Of a DNA stretch of 40,340 nt, positions 16,526 to 24,320 are shown piece after piece. Source of the stretch: Deltaproteobacteria bacterium (lineage in GTDB: Bacteria > Desulfobacterota > Desulfobulbia > Desulfobulbales > Desulfurivibrionaceae); NCBI GenBank assembly GCA_026388735.1, contig JAPLJG010000011.1, positions 1-40,340 of the forward strand, given 5' to 3'. Both the position numbers and the translations under genes were made by a program. The notes under the pieces are model-generated. The model was not told where the DNA came from and ran no database searches. It saw nothing but the letters and a program-made list of their open reading frames with translations. Within the stretch, counting starts at the first letter, position 1, and each line of letters opens with the position of its first letter.

Positions 16526-17500
16526 ATGATAATCACTTGCCCTCATTGCAAAAAACAGCACAATATCGATGAAAAAAGAATCCCGCCCAATGTCAAAATG
16601 GCTCGCTGCCAGGGCTGCGGCCAGCAGTTTCCTCTTGATATTCCCCGCGAAGAAGCGCCTCCCGCTCCGCCTCAGCCCGCGATAATCGAGGCCGCACCTG
16701 CTCCTCCTGCTCCCGGCCCTGCTGCGGCTCCGTCCAGCCAGGAAACCAGAAGGATCGGCGTCTCCCTGAGCAAGGGTGGGGTCGGCAAGACCACCACCTC
16801 GGTGAATCTCGCGGCCGGGCTTGCCCTGGCGGGCAAAAGGGTTCTCCTGGTTGATACCGACACCCAAGGCCAGTCGAGCTTCATGCTGGGCGTGAAACCC
16901 AAGGGCGGCCTTACCGAACTGGTGACCGGCGAGCTGCCCCCGGAGGAGGCAATCATTCAGGCCCGCAAAAATCTCTGGATTCTGGCCGGCGGCAAATCCC
17001 TGGCAGGCCTCAAGCGCCTCATCGATCGCAAGGACTACGGCGGCGAGCTGACCATTGCCGAGGCCCTGACCCCGCTGGAAAAAGACTACGATTACGTGGT
17101 GGTGGACACCTCGCCGGGCTGGGACCCGCTCACCGTCAATGTGCTCTTTTATGTCAACGAGCTGATGACCCCTGTTTCGCTTGAGGTCATGTCCATCCAG
17201 GGGTTTGGCGAGTTCCTGAAAAGCATCGCCTCCATCCAAAAATTCCGCAAGGAGGTTCAGCTCCAATACATCCTGCCCACCTTCCGCGACATGCGGATAA
17301 AAAGGGGAACCGAATTTCTGGAAGAGATCGAAAAGATTTACGGGGATAAGGTTTGCGCCCCGATCCGCTACAACGTCCGCCTGTCCGAGGCTCCAGCCTA
17401 TGGCCAGACCATTTTTGAATTTGCCCCCGGCTCCAACGGCGCCCAGGACTACCGCGATCTTGTCCGCAAAGTCACTGGCGAACCGGATCTTTTCACCTGA
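16526..17500 (+). CDS. ParA/MinD-type ATPase with N-terminal zinc ribbon
   Basis: A 324-residue protein of unusual layout. Residues 1-36 form a zinc ribbon of the MJ0042 type, with C5xxC8 and C28xxC31. A Pro/Ala-rich linker runs to about 75. The rest is a ParA-family ATPase with the deviant Walker A KGGVGKTTTS at 83-92, the Walker A-prime segment LLVDTDTQGQSS, Walker B-like DYVVVDTSPGW, and RYNVRLSEAPAYGQTIFE near the end. Such ATPases position plasmids, chromosomes, chemotaxis arrays, carboxysomes or secretion machinery on the nucleoid. The zinc ribbon may bind the cargo. It follows the RHH gene by 36 bases, with GGAG before the ATG. Confidence 0.9.
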   Translation: MIITCPHCKKQHNIDEKRIPPNVKMARCQGCGQQFPLDIPREEAPPAPPQPAIIEAAPAPPAPGPAAAPSSQETRRIGVSLSKGGVGKTTTSVNLAAGLALAGKRVLLVDTDTQGQSSFMLGVKPKGGLTELVTGELPPEEAIIQARKNLWILAGGKSLAGLKRLIDRKDYGGELTIAEALTPLEKDYDYVVVDTSPGWDPLTVNVLFYVNELMTPVSLEVMSIQGFGEFLKSIASIQKFRKEVQLQYILPTFRDMRIKRGTEFLEEIEKIYGDKVCAPIRYNVRLSEAPAYGQTIFEFAPGSNGAQDYRDLVRKVTGEPDLFT

Positions 17501-17511
17501 TCCGCCCAAAA

Positions 17512-18081
17512 ATGAAACACAACCATTTCGGATTTCGGCTGGCACTCATCCTATGTATATTCGCTTCGCTGTCATGCATGCAAGTATCTGCTTTTCCAAT
17601 AAATTTTGCCGGTTTCTTTGAGAAATTGCCACATGTCACGCTTCCGTTCAGCCTTGCTGAAAAGGGGCATATTTTAACTACCGATTTTAAGGCTGGCGAA
17701 AAAACATATACCTATTCCTTTTATCTAAGTTTTAGCCTACGCAGTTGTGATCCAGAACAGTTGCATCGTGTCGCAATATTACTTGGACTAATAGACCCCA
17801 ATACTGGTCAGGTTTTTACGCAGTTTGAGGACAGAAGCATCCCCATCCCGCTTAAGCTTACAGTTATTCGTCTTGATGGCGAAAAAGAAACGGTCGTTTA
17901 CAACAAAGAAATTAGTAAAACCTCTGGCGGTGGGGGTACCAATAGCTACCTTCCTCGAGGAATTGATAGTATCAAACTTGAACCCGCCCTTTATCGAGTG
18001 CGTTTAGAAACTTTGGCAGCCGTGCCTGAATTGGCTGACATCCCGGTGAATTTTGAAATTGGTCTTCCAGGAAAACATTAG
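17512..18081 (+). CDS. Secreted AT-rich protein, possibly DUF5625-like
   Basis: A 189-residue protein with a signal peptide (hydrophobic stretch LALILCIFASLSCMQVSA, likely cleavage before FPINF). A cysteine within the signal (C22) leaves a lipoprotein possible but not convincing. The mature part is strand-rich: TFxSLxEKGH-like opening, YTYSFYLSFSLRSC, IPIPLKLTVIRLDGEKE, and a closing LYRVRLETLAAV. The pattern recalls DUF5625 proteins, an assignment made by eye and uncertain. Codons are clearly richer in A/T than in its neighbours, and no ribosome binding site is seen despite only 11 bases after parA. Recent transfer is plausible. Confidence 0.65.
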   Translation: MKHNHFGFRLALILCIFASLSCMQVSAFPINFAGFFEKLPHVTLPFSLAEKGHILTTDFKAGEKTYTYSFYLSFSLRSCDPEQLHRVAILLGLIDPNTGQVFTQFEDRSIPIPLKLTVIRLDGEKETVVYNKEISKTSGGGGTNSYLPRGIDSIKLEPALYRVRLETLAAVPELADIPVNFEIGLPGKH

Positions 18082-18144
18082 GCCGCGTTCATTTCCAAAA
18101 ATACCCAGCCTGGCCTCCATGCAGGGCCGGGGAGGATTCTACCC

Positions 18145-18633
18145 ATGGACTTTGAGAGCAAGTTGATTCCCATTTTGCGCGAGGGGGTCGAGATCGTGAA
18201 GATGATCTCTTTTAAAAAATTGAAAGAGGCCCTGGCCAAGAACCATCCCGACCAAGAGGCCGCCTTCCTCGCCAAGGTTGCCGGGGCGCTGGTCAATACG
18301 ATCTTCGGCGCTCCACCCTATGAGGAGCCCTTTGCCGTGTTCGCCCGAAACCATGCGAACCTCATTGCCCACGAACAGGCCAAGGTCGGAGCCATGCTTG
18401 AGGAACTGCGGATTCCCCTCACCGACGCCCTCCGCATCCAATCCCTGTGCGACCACCAGGAGGGCCAAGACAGCACCGCCACCCTCCAGCAGGCGCAAGC
18501 CATGGGAATCCTCCTGGTTGACCGCGACCTGCCCCTGCCCCACAGCTTCATCGAACTGGTCCGCAGGCTGGGCAGCGCCTTTGGCCTGCTGCTGCCACCC
18601 CTGCCCGACACCGAAAGCGCCGCAACGCATTAA
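18145..18633 (+). CDS. Helical protein of unknown function
   Basis: A 162-residue soluble, mostly helical protein, beginning MDFESKLIPILREGVEIVKM. A central block EEPFAVFARNHANLIAHEQAK precedes a region DALRIQSLCDHQEGQDS and a C-terminal RDLPLPHSFIELVRRLG. It contains a single cysteine. No signal or membrane segment is seen, and no family is recognised. GGGGAGGA lies eight bases before the ATG. It converges with the regulator gene ten bases further on. Codon use is GC-rich like the genome, unlike the gene before it. Confidence 0.7.
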   Translation: MDFESKLIPILREGVEIVKMISFKKLKEALAKNHPDQEAAFLAKVAGALVNTIFGAPPYEEPFAVFARNHANLIAHEQAKVGAMLEELRIPLTDALRIQSLCDHQEGQDSTATLQQAQAMGILLVDRDLPLPHSFIELVRRLGSAFGLLLPPLPDTESAATH

Positions 18634-18642
18634 CGGCTGCGA

Positions 18643-20007
18643 TCAGCCCTCAAGCTCGTACTTCTTGATCTTGCGCCACAGAGAAACCCGGTCAATGCCC
18701 AGGGATTGGGCGGCCAGGCTCTTGTTATCCCCGTGTTCCTTTAATACCCACTCGATATAGGCCCGTTCCTGATCGGCAAGGCTTGGAATCCCGCCGCTTT
18801 TTCGGCGGAAGGTCTGGAAACAGGCGCCGCGCAGGTCTTCGGGCAGATGGCTGGCCTCAATGGTGTCGCCGCTGGCCAGAGCCACCCCGCGCTCGATGAT
18901 GTTTTCCAGCTCCCTAACATTGCCCGGAAAATCGTAACGCAGCAAAATATCCACCACCTCCGGCTCGATATTGCGCACCTCTTTGTGCATCAACACCCCG
19001 TATTTTCTGATAAAATGCTGAACCAACAGGGGCAGGTCATCCTTGCGCTCGGCCAGGGGCGGAATCTGGAGCGCCACCACGTTGATGCGGAAGAACAGAT
19101 CCTGCCGGAAATGTCCGAGCTTGACCTCTTCCTGCAGGTTCCGGTTGGTAGCCGCGAGAAAACGGACATTGACCTTGATCGGCGCAACCCCGCCCAAATG
19201 CATCACCTCTTTTTCCTGAATCACCCGGAGGAGCTTCACCTGCATGGACGGTGACATCTCGGTGATCTCATCGAGAAAAAGGGTGCCGCCATCGGCCATC
19301 TCCACCAAACCCTTCTTCGTTTCCACCGCCCCGGTAAAAGCCCCCTTCTCATGGCCAAAGAGTTCATTGGCAAGCAGATCCTCCTGAAAGGCCCCGCAAT
19401 TCACGGACAACATAGGGCCGTTGCGCCGGTTGCTACAGGCATGGACAAATCGAGCCAGCAGTTCCTTGCCGGTGCCCGACTCCCCGCAGATCACGACATT
19501 GCTGTCCGAGGTGGCGACCTGTCCGGCCGTGGCCAGCAGTTTTTTCATCCCCGGATTGTCGGTGATGATCCGGGCCTCTCCCTGAAAGGCCTTGAGGTGC
19601 TCCCGCAGCCTGCTGTTTTCCCGCTTGAGCCTGGTTTTCTCCAGGGCCTCCCGCACCACCTTGCGGACCTCATCGAGCTTGTACGGCTTGGCAATATAAT
19701 GGTAGGCCCCGGCCTTCATGGCTTCGATGGCAGAGTCCACCGTGGCATAACCGGTGATCATGATCACCTCGGTGTCGGGGTACAGCTCTCTGGTACGCTT
19801 GAGTATCTGCATGCCGCCGACCTTTTCCATCTTCAGGTCGGTCAGGACAAGGTCGAATATATTCTCCTCCAGCAGATGCAGAGCCCGGGGGCCGCTCTGG
19901 GAGGCGGTGACCTCATAGCCTTCTTTTTTCAAAACATGCTTGAGGTTATTTAAGGCAATCTCTTCGTCGTCAACGACCAAGATCCTTGCGGGTTGTTCGT
20001 CATTCAT
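18643..20007 (-). CDS. NtrC-family sigma-54-dependent response regulator
   Basis: A 454-residue activator in three parts. The receiver domain (1-120) has the acidic pair D13/D14 and phospho-acceptor D57 in LVLTDLKM. The AAA+ domain (about 145-385) has Walker [14 protein letters not shown], the sigma-54 contact loop GAFTGA and Walker [11 protein letters not shown] Fis-type helix-turn-helix ends it ([20 protein letters not shown]). Phosphorylated, it would bind enhancer sites and open sigma-54 promoters. The ATG at 20007 overlaps the kinase gene end by eight bases and has AGGA eight bases upstream. The sigma-54 promoter at 21730 is the obvious nearby target. Confidence 0.95.
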   Translation of the reverse strand: MNDEQPARILVVDDEEIALNNLKHVLKKEGYEVTASQSGPRALHLLEENIFDLVLTDLKMEKVGGMQILKRTRELYPDTEVIMITGYATVDSAIEAMKAGAYHYIAKPYKLDEVRKVVREALEKTRLKRENSRLREHLKAFQGEARIITDNPGMKKLLATAGQVATSDSNVVICGESGTGKELLARFVHACSNRRNGPMLSVNCGAFQEDLLANELFGHEKGAFTGAVETKKGLVEMADGGTLFLDEITEMSPSMQVKLLRVIQEKEVMHLGGVAPIKVNVRFLAATNRNLQEEVKLGHFRQDLFFRINVVALQIPPLAERKDDLPLLVQHFIRKYGVLMHKEVRNIEPEVVDILLRYDFPGNVRELENIIERGVALASGDTIEASHLPEDLRGACFQTFRRKSGGIPSLADQERAYIEWVLKEHGDNKSLAAQSLGIDRVSLWRKIKKYELEG

Positions 20008-21463
20008 AACCATGTTCCTGTTGCTCTCCCGGGAGCCAAATGATGAAAGTGGTACCAAGGCCGGGGCGGCTGTCCACGGTGATAGTGCCGCCATGCCACT
20101 CGATGATGTCATGCACTATAAACAGCCCGAGGCCGGAGCCCTTGCCCACGTCCTTGGTGGTGAAAAACGGATCAAAGATCCTCTTAACGTGCTCGGCATC
20201 GATCCCCGGCCCGTCATCCTCAACGAGGATCTCCACCTCGGCAAGTCCGGTGGCTAGGCCAATACCGCGAGCGGAAACCCAGATATGGCCGTCGGCCTTG
20301 ACCGCATCGATCCCGTTCTTGATCAGGTTGAGGAGAACCTGCTGCATCCGCTGCTTATCGGCAATGACAAAAAGATCCTCCGGGATATCCACGGCAATCA
20401 CCACCTCGCTGGGCGCGTGTCCACGGATAAGCAGGATGGTTTCCTCCACCAGGGTTTTCAGGGGCAGCTTTTCCTTCCTGACCTCTTTAATCCGGGAAAA
20501 CTCCAACAGGGTGCGGACAATATCGCGGGCCTTGTCCGACTGGACCTCTATCTGACCGATAAGACTCTTCTTGAACTCGATATTGTCTTCTTCGATCTCC
20601 TCGCCCAATATCTGGGCCGAGGTGGAGATATTGGACAGAGGGTTGTTCAGCTCATGGGCCACCCCGGACAACAGGGTGCCCAGCGCCGCCAGTTTTTCCG
20701 ACTGCACCAACTGGTGCTGCCGCATCTGTAGTTCCTTCGTCATCCGGTTGAAGGCGGTGAGCAGGGAGCGGATCTCCTGCTCGCCTTCTCCCACAGCGAT
20801 CTCGACAAAATCCCCGTGGGAAATCCTCTTGGTGTAGCCCTCAAGCGCCTTGAGGGACGTCACGACCTTCCGCCCCAGAAGGGCAGCAATGGTCAGAGCG
20901 GAAACAAACAGGCAAACCATGGAGGCAAGAAGGATATTCTGGGTTGTCTTCAGGAGAGCCTTAACCTTGTTTTTCACCGCTCCCCTGGTTCTTTCCCCGA
21001 ACTCAGTAAGCTCCTTGCCCGAAGAGCGGAGTTGATCCTCGAGTTTTTCCTGGTGGCGGCTCATGCCGGGAAAATCAGCACCCTTTGCAACATCCAGATA
21101 ATAGGCATGGAGCTGGCCCATATGCCCGTTATAGGCCTCGATCACCCGTCCCAACTGCTCCAACTCCAAGGCGGAAACCACCAGCCGCAGAGCCGCCGCG
21201 TTATTTCCAAAAAGATCCCTGATCTTCTCCCAGTAGAGCTGATTTTCCTGAAAATCCTTTTCCTGACGGTACAGAAAATAATTCTTCTCGAACCGCCGCA
21301 CCTCCAGGATCGTATTGAAAAAATCCTCAACAACCTCGCCGAAGGCCACTTGCTCTTCCACCCGCTTGACAATGCCATAGGTCAAAACGGCTGAACCCAC
21401 CATAAGGGTGAGCAGCAGATAGAAGCCAAAGGTGATCTTCTTGCGTATGCCAAGGTGGAACAT
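20000..21463 (-). CDS. Membrane sensor histidine kinase, NtrB/HydH-like
   Basis: A 487-residue kinase. TM1 spans about 10-32 and TM2 about 176-197. Between them lies a helical periplasmic sensor domain with LEVRRFEKNYFLYRQEKD, a pattern seen in helical-bundle sensors. A HAMP domain follows (198-250), then HisKA with H270 in LLSGVAHELNNPLSN, then HATPase_c with NLIKNGIDAV, DDGPGID and GKGSGLGLFI. It would phosphorylate the overlapping NtrC-type regulator. The ligand is unknown; the target operon suggests sulfite, sulfur stress or envelope stress. The start at 21463 has AAGGAAG upstream. Confidence 0.93.
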   Translation of the reverse strand: MFHLGIRKKITFGFYLLLTLMVGSAVLTYGIVKRVEEQVAFGEVVEDFFNTILEVRRFEKNYFLYRQEKDFQENQLYWEKIRDLFGNNAAALRLVVSALELEQLGRVIEAYNGHMGQLHAYYLDVAKGADFPGMSRHQEKLEDQLRSSGKELTEFGERTRGAVKNKVKALLKTTQNILLASMVCLFVSALTIAALLGRKVVTSLKALEGYTKRISHGDFVEIAVGEGEQEIRSLLTAFNRMTKELQMRQHQLVQSEKLAALGTLLSGVAHELNNPLSNISTSAQILGEEIEEDNIEFKKSLIGQIEVQSDKARDIVRTLLEFSRIKEVRKEKLPLKTLVEETILLIRGHAPSEVVIAVDIPEDLFVIADKQRMQQVLLNLIKNGIDAVKADGHIWVSARGIGLATGLAEVEILVEDDGPGIDAEHVKRIFDPFFTTKDVGKGSGLGLFIVHDIIEWHGGTITVDSRPGLGTTFIIWLPGEQQEHGYE

Positions 21464-21557
21464 GATCTGTCTTCCTTAATTCCGCGAGGGTGCCGATTTC
21501 CTCTGCCGCTTTTCTATTCGAACGCACCATACATCCACTGAAAAACAAAGTCCAGAG

Positions 21558-21691
21558 GTTGCATTTGGCAACACCGCATTCACCATTGCAACACAAGGCT
21601 ATCTCGTTGATACTATTAAATATTATTTTTTCACCAGAATCATTGTTGCAATACTGAAACACCACCACCAATTAGCAACAACAGCAGCAAC
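21558..21691. promoter_or_regulatory. Candidate enhancer (UAS) with repeated GTTGC/GCAAC half-sites
   Basis: Six half-sites lie at 21558 (GTTGC), 21568 (GCAAC), 21588 (GCAAC), 21645 (GTTGC), 21675 (GCAAC) and 21687 (GCAAC). The first two form a palindrome GTTGC-N5-GCAAC. Centre distances are about 10, 20, 57, 30 and 12 bases. The array ends about 40 bases before the sigma-54 promoter and lies between it and the divergent kinase gene, where NtrC-type activators usually bind. Binding is inferred. Confidence 0.5.
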
Positions 21692-21729
21692 TAACTGAAA
21701 CTACACCACAAAACAGAATTATGCGGGCA

Positions 21730-21745
21730 TGGCACGCTTGTTGCT
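21730..21745 (+). promoter_or_regulatory. Sigma-54 (-24/-12) promoter
   Basis: TGGCACG (21730-21736), four bases, TTGCT (21741-21745): an exact match to the RpoN consensus TGGCACG-N4-TTGCW. It lies 72 bases before the first ATG (21817) of the five-gene operon ending with the tandem UspA protein. Confidence 0.9.
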
Positions 21746-21816
21746 CAAAGACATAAGCAAGAGCAACACAGCATTTAACCTGTTCGAGCAACATACACAT
21801 ACAAAGGAGAAACGCC

Positions 21817-21996
21817 ATGAACACCATCCTGAACCGAATCGACCGCCTGATGATGGCCATTACCTTTGCCGAGGCCAACGAACCCGAACTGGCACAAGAA
21901 TATCTTGGCAGCAAGAAACCGGCACTGAACAAACGGGCACCGAAAACCACACCAATGACTGGTGGCCAGATCATGGCGAACCACACCGCCCATTGA
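21817..21996 (+). CDS. 59-residue protein with N-terminal FAEA motif
   Basis: A small protein starting MNTILNRIDRL, then the motif MMAITFAEANEPELAQEYL at residues 12-30, then a basic Pro/Thr-rich tail ending ANHTAH. No signal or membrane segment. AAAGGAGA precedes the ATG by about seven bases. It is the first gene after the sigma-54 promoter, 29 bases before the Usp-like gene. The same motif opens the next two proteins, so this protein may be little more than that helix plus a tail, for example an adaptor or docking subunit. No family name is known to me. Confidence 0.8.
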   Translation: MNTILNRIDRLMMAITFAEANEPELAQEYLGSKKPALNKRAPKTTPMTGGQIMANHTAH

Positions 21997-22025
21997 GCCG
22001 AACACTCTTACCCTTGGAACGACCC

Positions 22026-22553
22026 ATGCGCGCCCTAACGACGATGTTCAAAAAACTTGAAGAAGCCATGACTGCGGCGACCTTTGCCGAGGCCGGCGAG
22101 TTCGAGACGGCTCGCCAGCTCCTCAAGACCAACAAGAATGCACGCAAACGGGTGCTCCTGGGAACTGACAAACCAGAAATCGCTGCTAGAACCATCAACT
22201 ACGCCTTGCATCTCTGCCAACGCCTCGGCGGCGGCCTGGAAATTTTTCATATGCTGCACCTGCTGGAAAACGAAACAGCTTCCGGGCTGAACCAGGATGA
22301 CGAACCCCTTGCCGCCTTGAACTCCTCTCTGCAAGAAAAGGGCGTTATCTATCAACCGGTTAGTAGGCCGGGCTGCCTGGCGGACGAGATGCTCAAACAT
22401 GCCGGTGCTCGCCGGGACATCCTCTGCGTTGTCTTCGATGTGCTGGAGCCGGACGGCACCAACTGCCGCAAGGCAAAAGAAAACATGATCGCTAAATTTC
22501 AGGCCCTGCATTGCCCTGTCGTGATGTACGCAGGATCATCTGTCAGAGCCTGA
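22026..22553 (+). CDS. Degenerate universal-stress-like protein with N-terminal FAEA motif
   Basis: A 175-residue protein. Residues 15-33 carry the motif MTAATFAEAGEFETARQLL. From about 40 the sequence follows a Usp fold: KRVLLGTDKPEIAARTINYALHL, typical of the first strand and helix, and a last strand HCPVVMYAG. The Usp ATP-binding loop (GxxGx8-9GS) is missing: the matching region reads EPDGTNCRKAKENM. It should therefore not bind ATP in the usual way. Relatives with one Usp-like domain accompany transporters. The start at 22026 has only a weak binding site; M7 is an alternative. It is the second gene of the sigma-54 operon. Confidence 0.8.
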   Translation: MRALTTMFKKLEEAMTAATFAEAGEFETARQLLKTNKNARKRVLLGTDKPEIAARTINYALHLCQRLGGGLEIFHMLHLLENETASGLNQDDEPLAALNSSLQEKGVIYQPVSRPGCLADEMLKHAGARRDILCVVFDVLEPDGTNCRKAKENMIAKFQALHCPVVMYAGSSVRA

Positions 22554-22592
22554 TTTCTATAACTAAATTTATACCAAAATAAGGGAGAAAAA

Positions 22593-22940
22593 ATGACCAT
22601 CACCACCTTTGACAAAAACATGTCGGCTGTCGCCTTTGCCGAGGCCGGCGAACACGACACCGCCCGCCAGATTCTGGGCGCAAACGCCACAAAGCAGCAC
22701 AGCAAATCCCCGGCTCCGGCGGTAAAACGCAAGCCCTACCTGAAGACCATTATCTTCGGGGCGATGTCTATTTCCGCCTATGTCCTGCTCTTCACCAACG
22801 AAAAGCTGGTCACCGAGATCTTCACCATGGGCGGCTGGCGTTGGGTGTACCCGGTTGGGGCGGCCTTCTTCTTTTCCTTCATCCACGGGGCCTTTGCCAG
22901 CAACCTGCTGAGCGCCATTGGTCTTGAAGCAAAAAAATAA
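22593..22940 (+). CDS. Small membrane protein with N-terminal FAEA motif
   Basis: A 115-residue protein. The motif MSAVAFAEAGEHDTARQIL lies at residues 10-28, then a basic linker to about 48. Two membrane helices follow (about 50-68, IIFGAMSISAYVLLF, and 84-106, WVYPVGAAFFFSFIHGAF), ending LLSAIGLEAKK. GGGAG precedes the ATG. By topology the N-terminal motif faces the cytoplasm. It directly precedes the TauE/SafE transporter, so a role as an accessory subunit is likely but unproven. Family unknown to me. Confidence 0.8.
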   Translation: MTITTFDKNMSAVAFAEAGEHDTARQILGANATKQHSKSPAPAVKRKPYLKTIIFGAMSISAYVLLFTNEKLVTEIFTMGGWRWVYPVGAAFFFSFIHGAFASNLLSAIGLEAKK

Positions 22941-22979
22941 ATCTGCCGCAACGGCTTATCGAAAGGAGATACACCCACA

Positions 22980-24320
22980 ATGAAGAAGTTATTGCTCATA
23001 CTCATGTTAGCCCTTGCCCCCCTGTCCCTGCTCGCCCAGTCGGCCCTTGCCGCTGGAGACGGGCCGTCCAAGGATATGCTCAAAGGCGTTATTACCCAAG
23101 TGAATGCCGCGGAACGCACCATTGTCTTCCAGAAGGATGACACCAAGGAATTCATCACCCTTGTCATGGGCGAGAAGATGCTGCCCGAAGACATGAAAAT
23201 GAACCAGAAGGTGCTGATCAATCTGGACAAACATGCTGCCACTGCCAACACGATGAAGGATATCTCCATCATGTTTATCGATATGAGCGTCAGCAAGCTC
23301 CTTGCCCTGCTCGTTATCGGTGCGGTGGGCGGATTGCTCTCCGGCTTCATCGGCTCAGGCGGCGCCTTTGTCATGACCCCAGCCATGATGTCCCTGGGCG
23401 TCCCGGGCGCGGTGGCAGTAGCCAGTAACATGTGCCACAAGTTCCCCAAGGCCATGGTCGGCGCCTACAAGCGCTGGAAATACGGACAGGCTGATATCAA
23501 GCTTGGCCTGGTCATGGCCTCCACCGCTGTCATCGGCGTGCAGATCGGCATCAAGATCCAGAAATACATCCTGAACCAATTCGGCGGCGCAGGCTCCAAC
23601 CTTTACATCAGCGCGGTTTTCATGGTTGTCCTGGTTTTTGTCGGCGGCTATGTGTTCTATGATGCCTGGAAACTCGCCAAGGGCGGCGGCAAAGAGACCG
23701 TGAGCAAGCTGGCCATTGCCATGCAGAAGATCAATCTTCCCCCCATGATGCACTTCAAAACCGCCAAGGTGACCATCTCCGCTTGGATCACCATCCCGGT
23801 CGGCCTGCTCACCGGCATGCTCGCCGCCACCATCGCCGTGGGCGGCTTCGTCGGCGTCCCCGGCATGATCTATGTAATCGGCGCCTCCGCCATGGTGGCC
23901 AGCGCCACCGAGTTGATCATCGCCTTTGTCATGGGCGCTTGGGGTTCGGTACAGTGGGGTCTTTCCGGCCTCATCGATATCCGCTTGGCCCTGCTGCTCC
24001 TGGCCACCTCGCTGATCGGCGTGCAGCTCGGAGCCTTGGGCACCACCTATGTCAAGGATTACATCATCAAAGTGGTCATGGCCACCACCATGCTCATCGT
24101 TGCAGTCAGCCGTGGGGTCAAGATCCCCGGCTACCTCATCGATCTTGACCTGATGAGCCCCATTAGCGCCAACACTCTTGCCCTGCTCGAAGGCATCAGC
24201 TTCTGGTCCCTGGTCCTTGCCCTTGGCTCCGCCGCGCTGATCATCATCGTGGCCATGGTCAAGGGGATGACCGCCGACCGCCACAGCAAAAGAGCCCTTG
24301 CCGGAGTAAGCAATGGCTAA
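22980..24320 (+). CDS. TauE/SafE-family sulfite/organosulfur anion exporter with periplasmic N-domain
   Basis: A 446-residue membrane protein. Residues 1-24 are a signal peptide (LLLILMLALAPLSLLAQSALA). Residues 25-95 form a small strand-rich periplasmic domain (GVITQVNAAERTIVFQKDD), followed by about eight membrane helices. The TauE motifs are GGLLSGFIGSGGAFVMTP near residue 115 and its repeat GLLTGMLAATIAVGGFVGVP in the second half. MCHKFPKAMVGAYKRWKYGQ is conserved in this subgroup. Family members export sulfite, sulfoacetate or related anions; the substrate is not proven. AAAGGAGA precedes the ATG. The stop overlaps the next gene by eight bases. Confidence 0.9.
   Translation: MKKLLLILMLALAPLSLLAQSALAAGDGPSKDMLKGVITQVNAAERTIVFQKDDTKEFITLVMGEKMLPEDMKMNQKVLINLDKHAATANTMKDISIMFIDMSVSKLLALLVIGAVGGLLSGFIGSGGAFVMTPAMMSLGVPGAVAVASNMCHKFPKAMVGAYKRWKYGQADIKLGLVMASTAVIGVQIGIKIQKYILNQFGGAGSNLYISAVFMVVLVFVGGYVFYDAWKLAKGGGKETVSKLAIAMQKINLPPMMHFKTAKVTISAWITIPVGLLTGMLAATIAVGGFVGVPGMIYVIGASAMVASATELIIAFVMGAWGSVQWGLSGLIDIRLALLLLATSLIGVQLGALGTTYVKDYIIKVVMATTMLIVAVSRGVKIPGYLIDLDLMSPISANTLALLEGISFWSLVLALGSAALIIIVAMVKGMTADRHSKRALAGVSNG

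Noticed and set aside
23355-24284. Leftward open frame of 309 codons rich in Gly, Asp and His
   Set aside because: Antisense to the TauE/SafE gene; composition is that of a reverse-complemented membrane protein.
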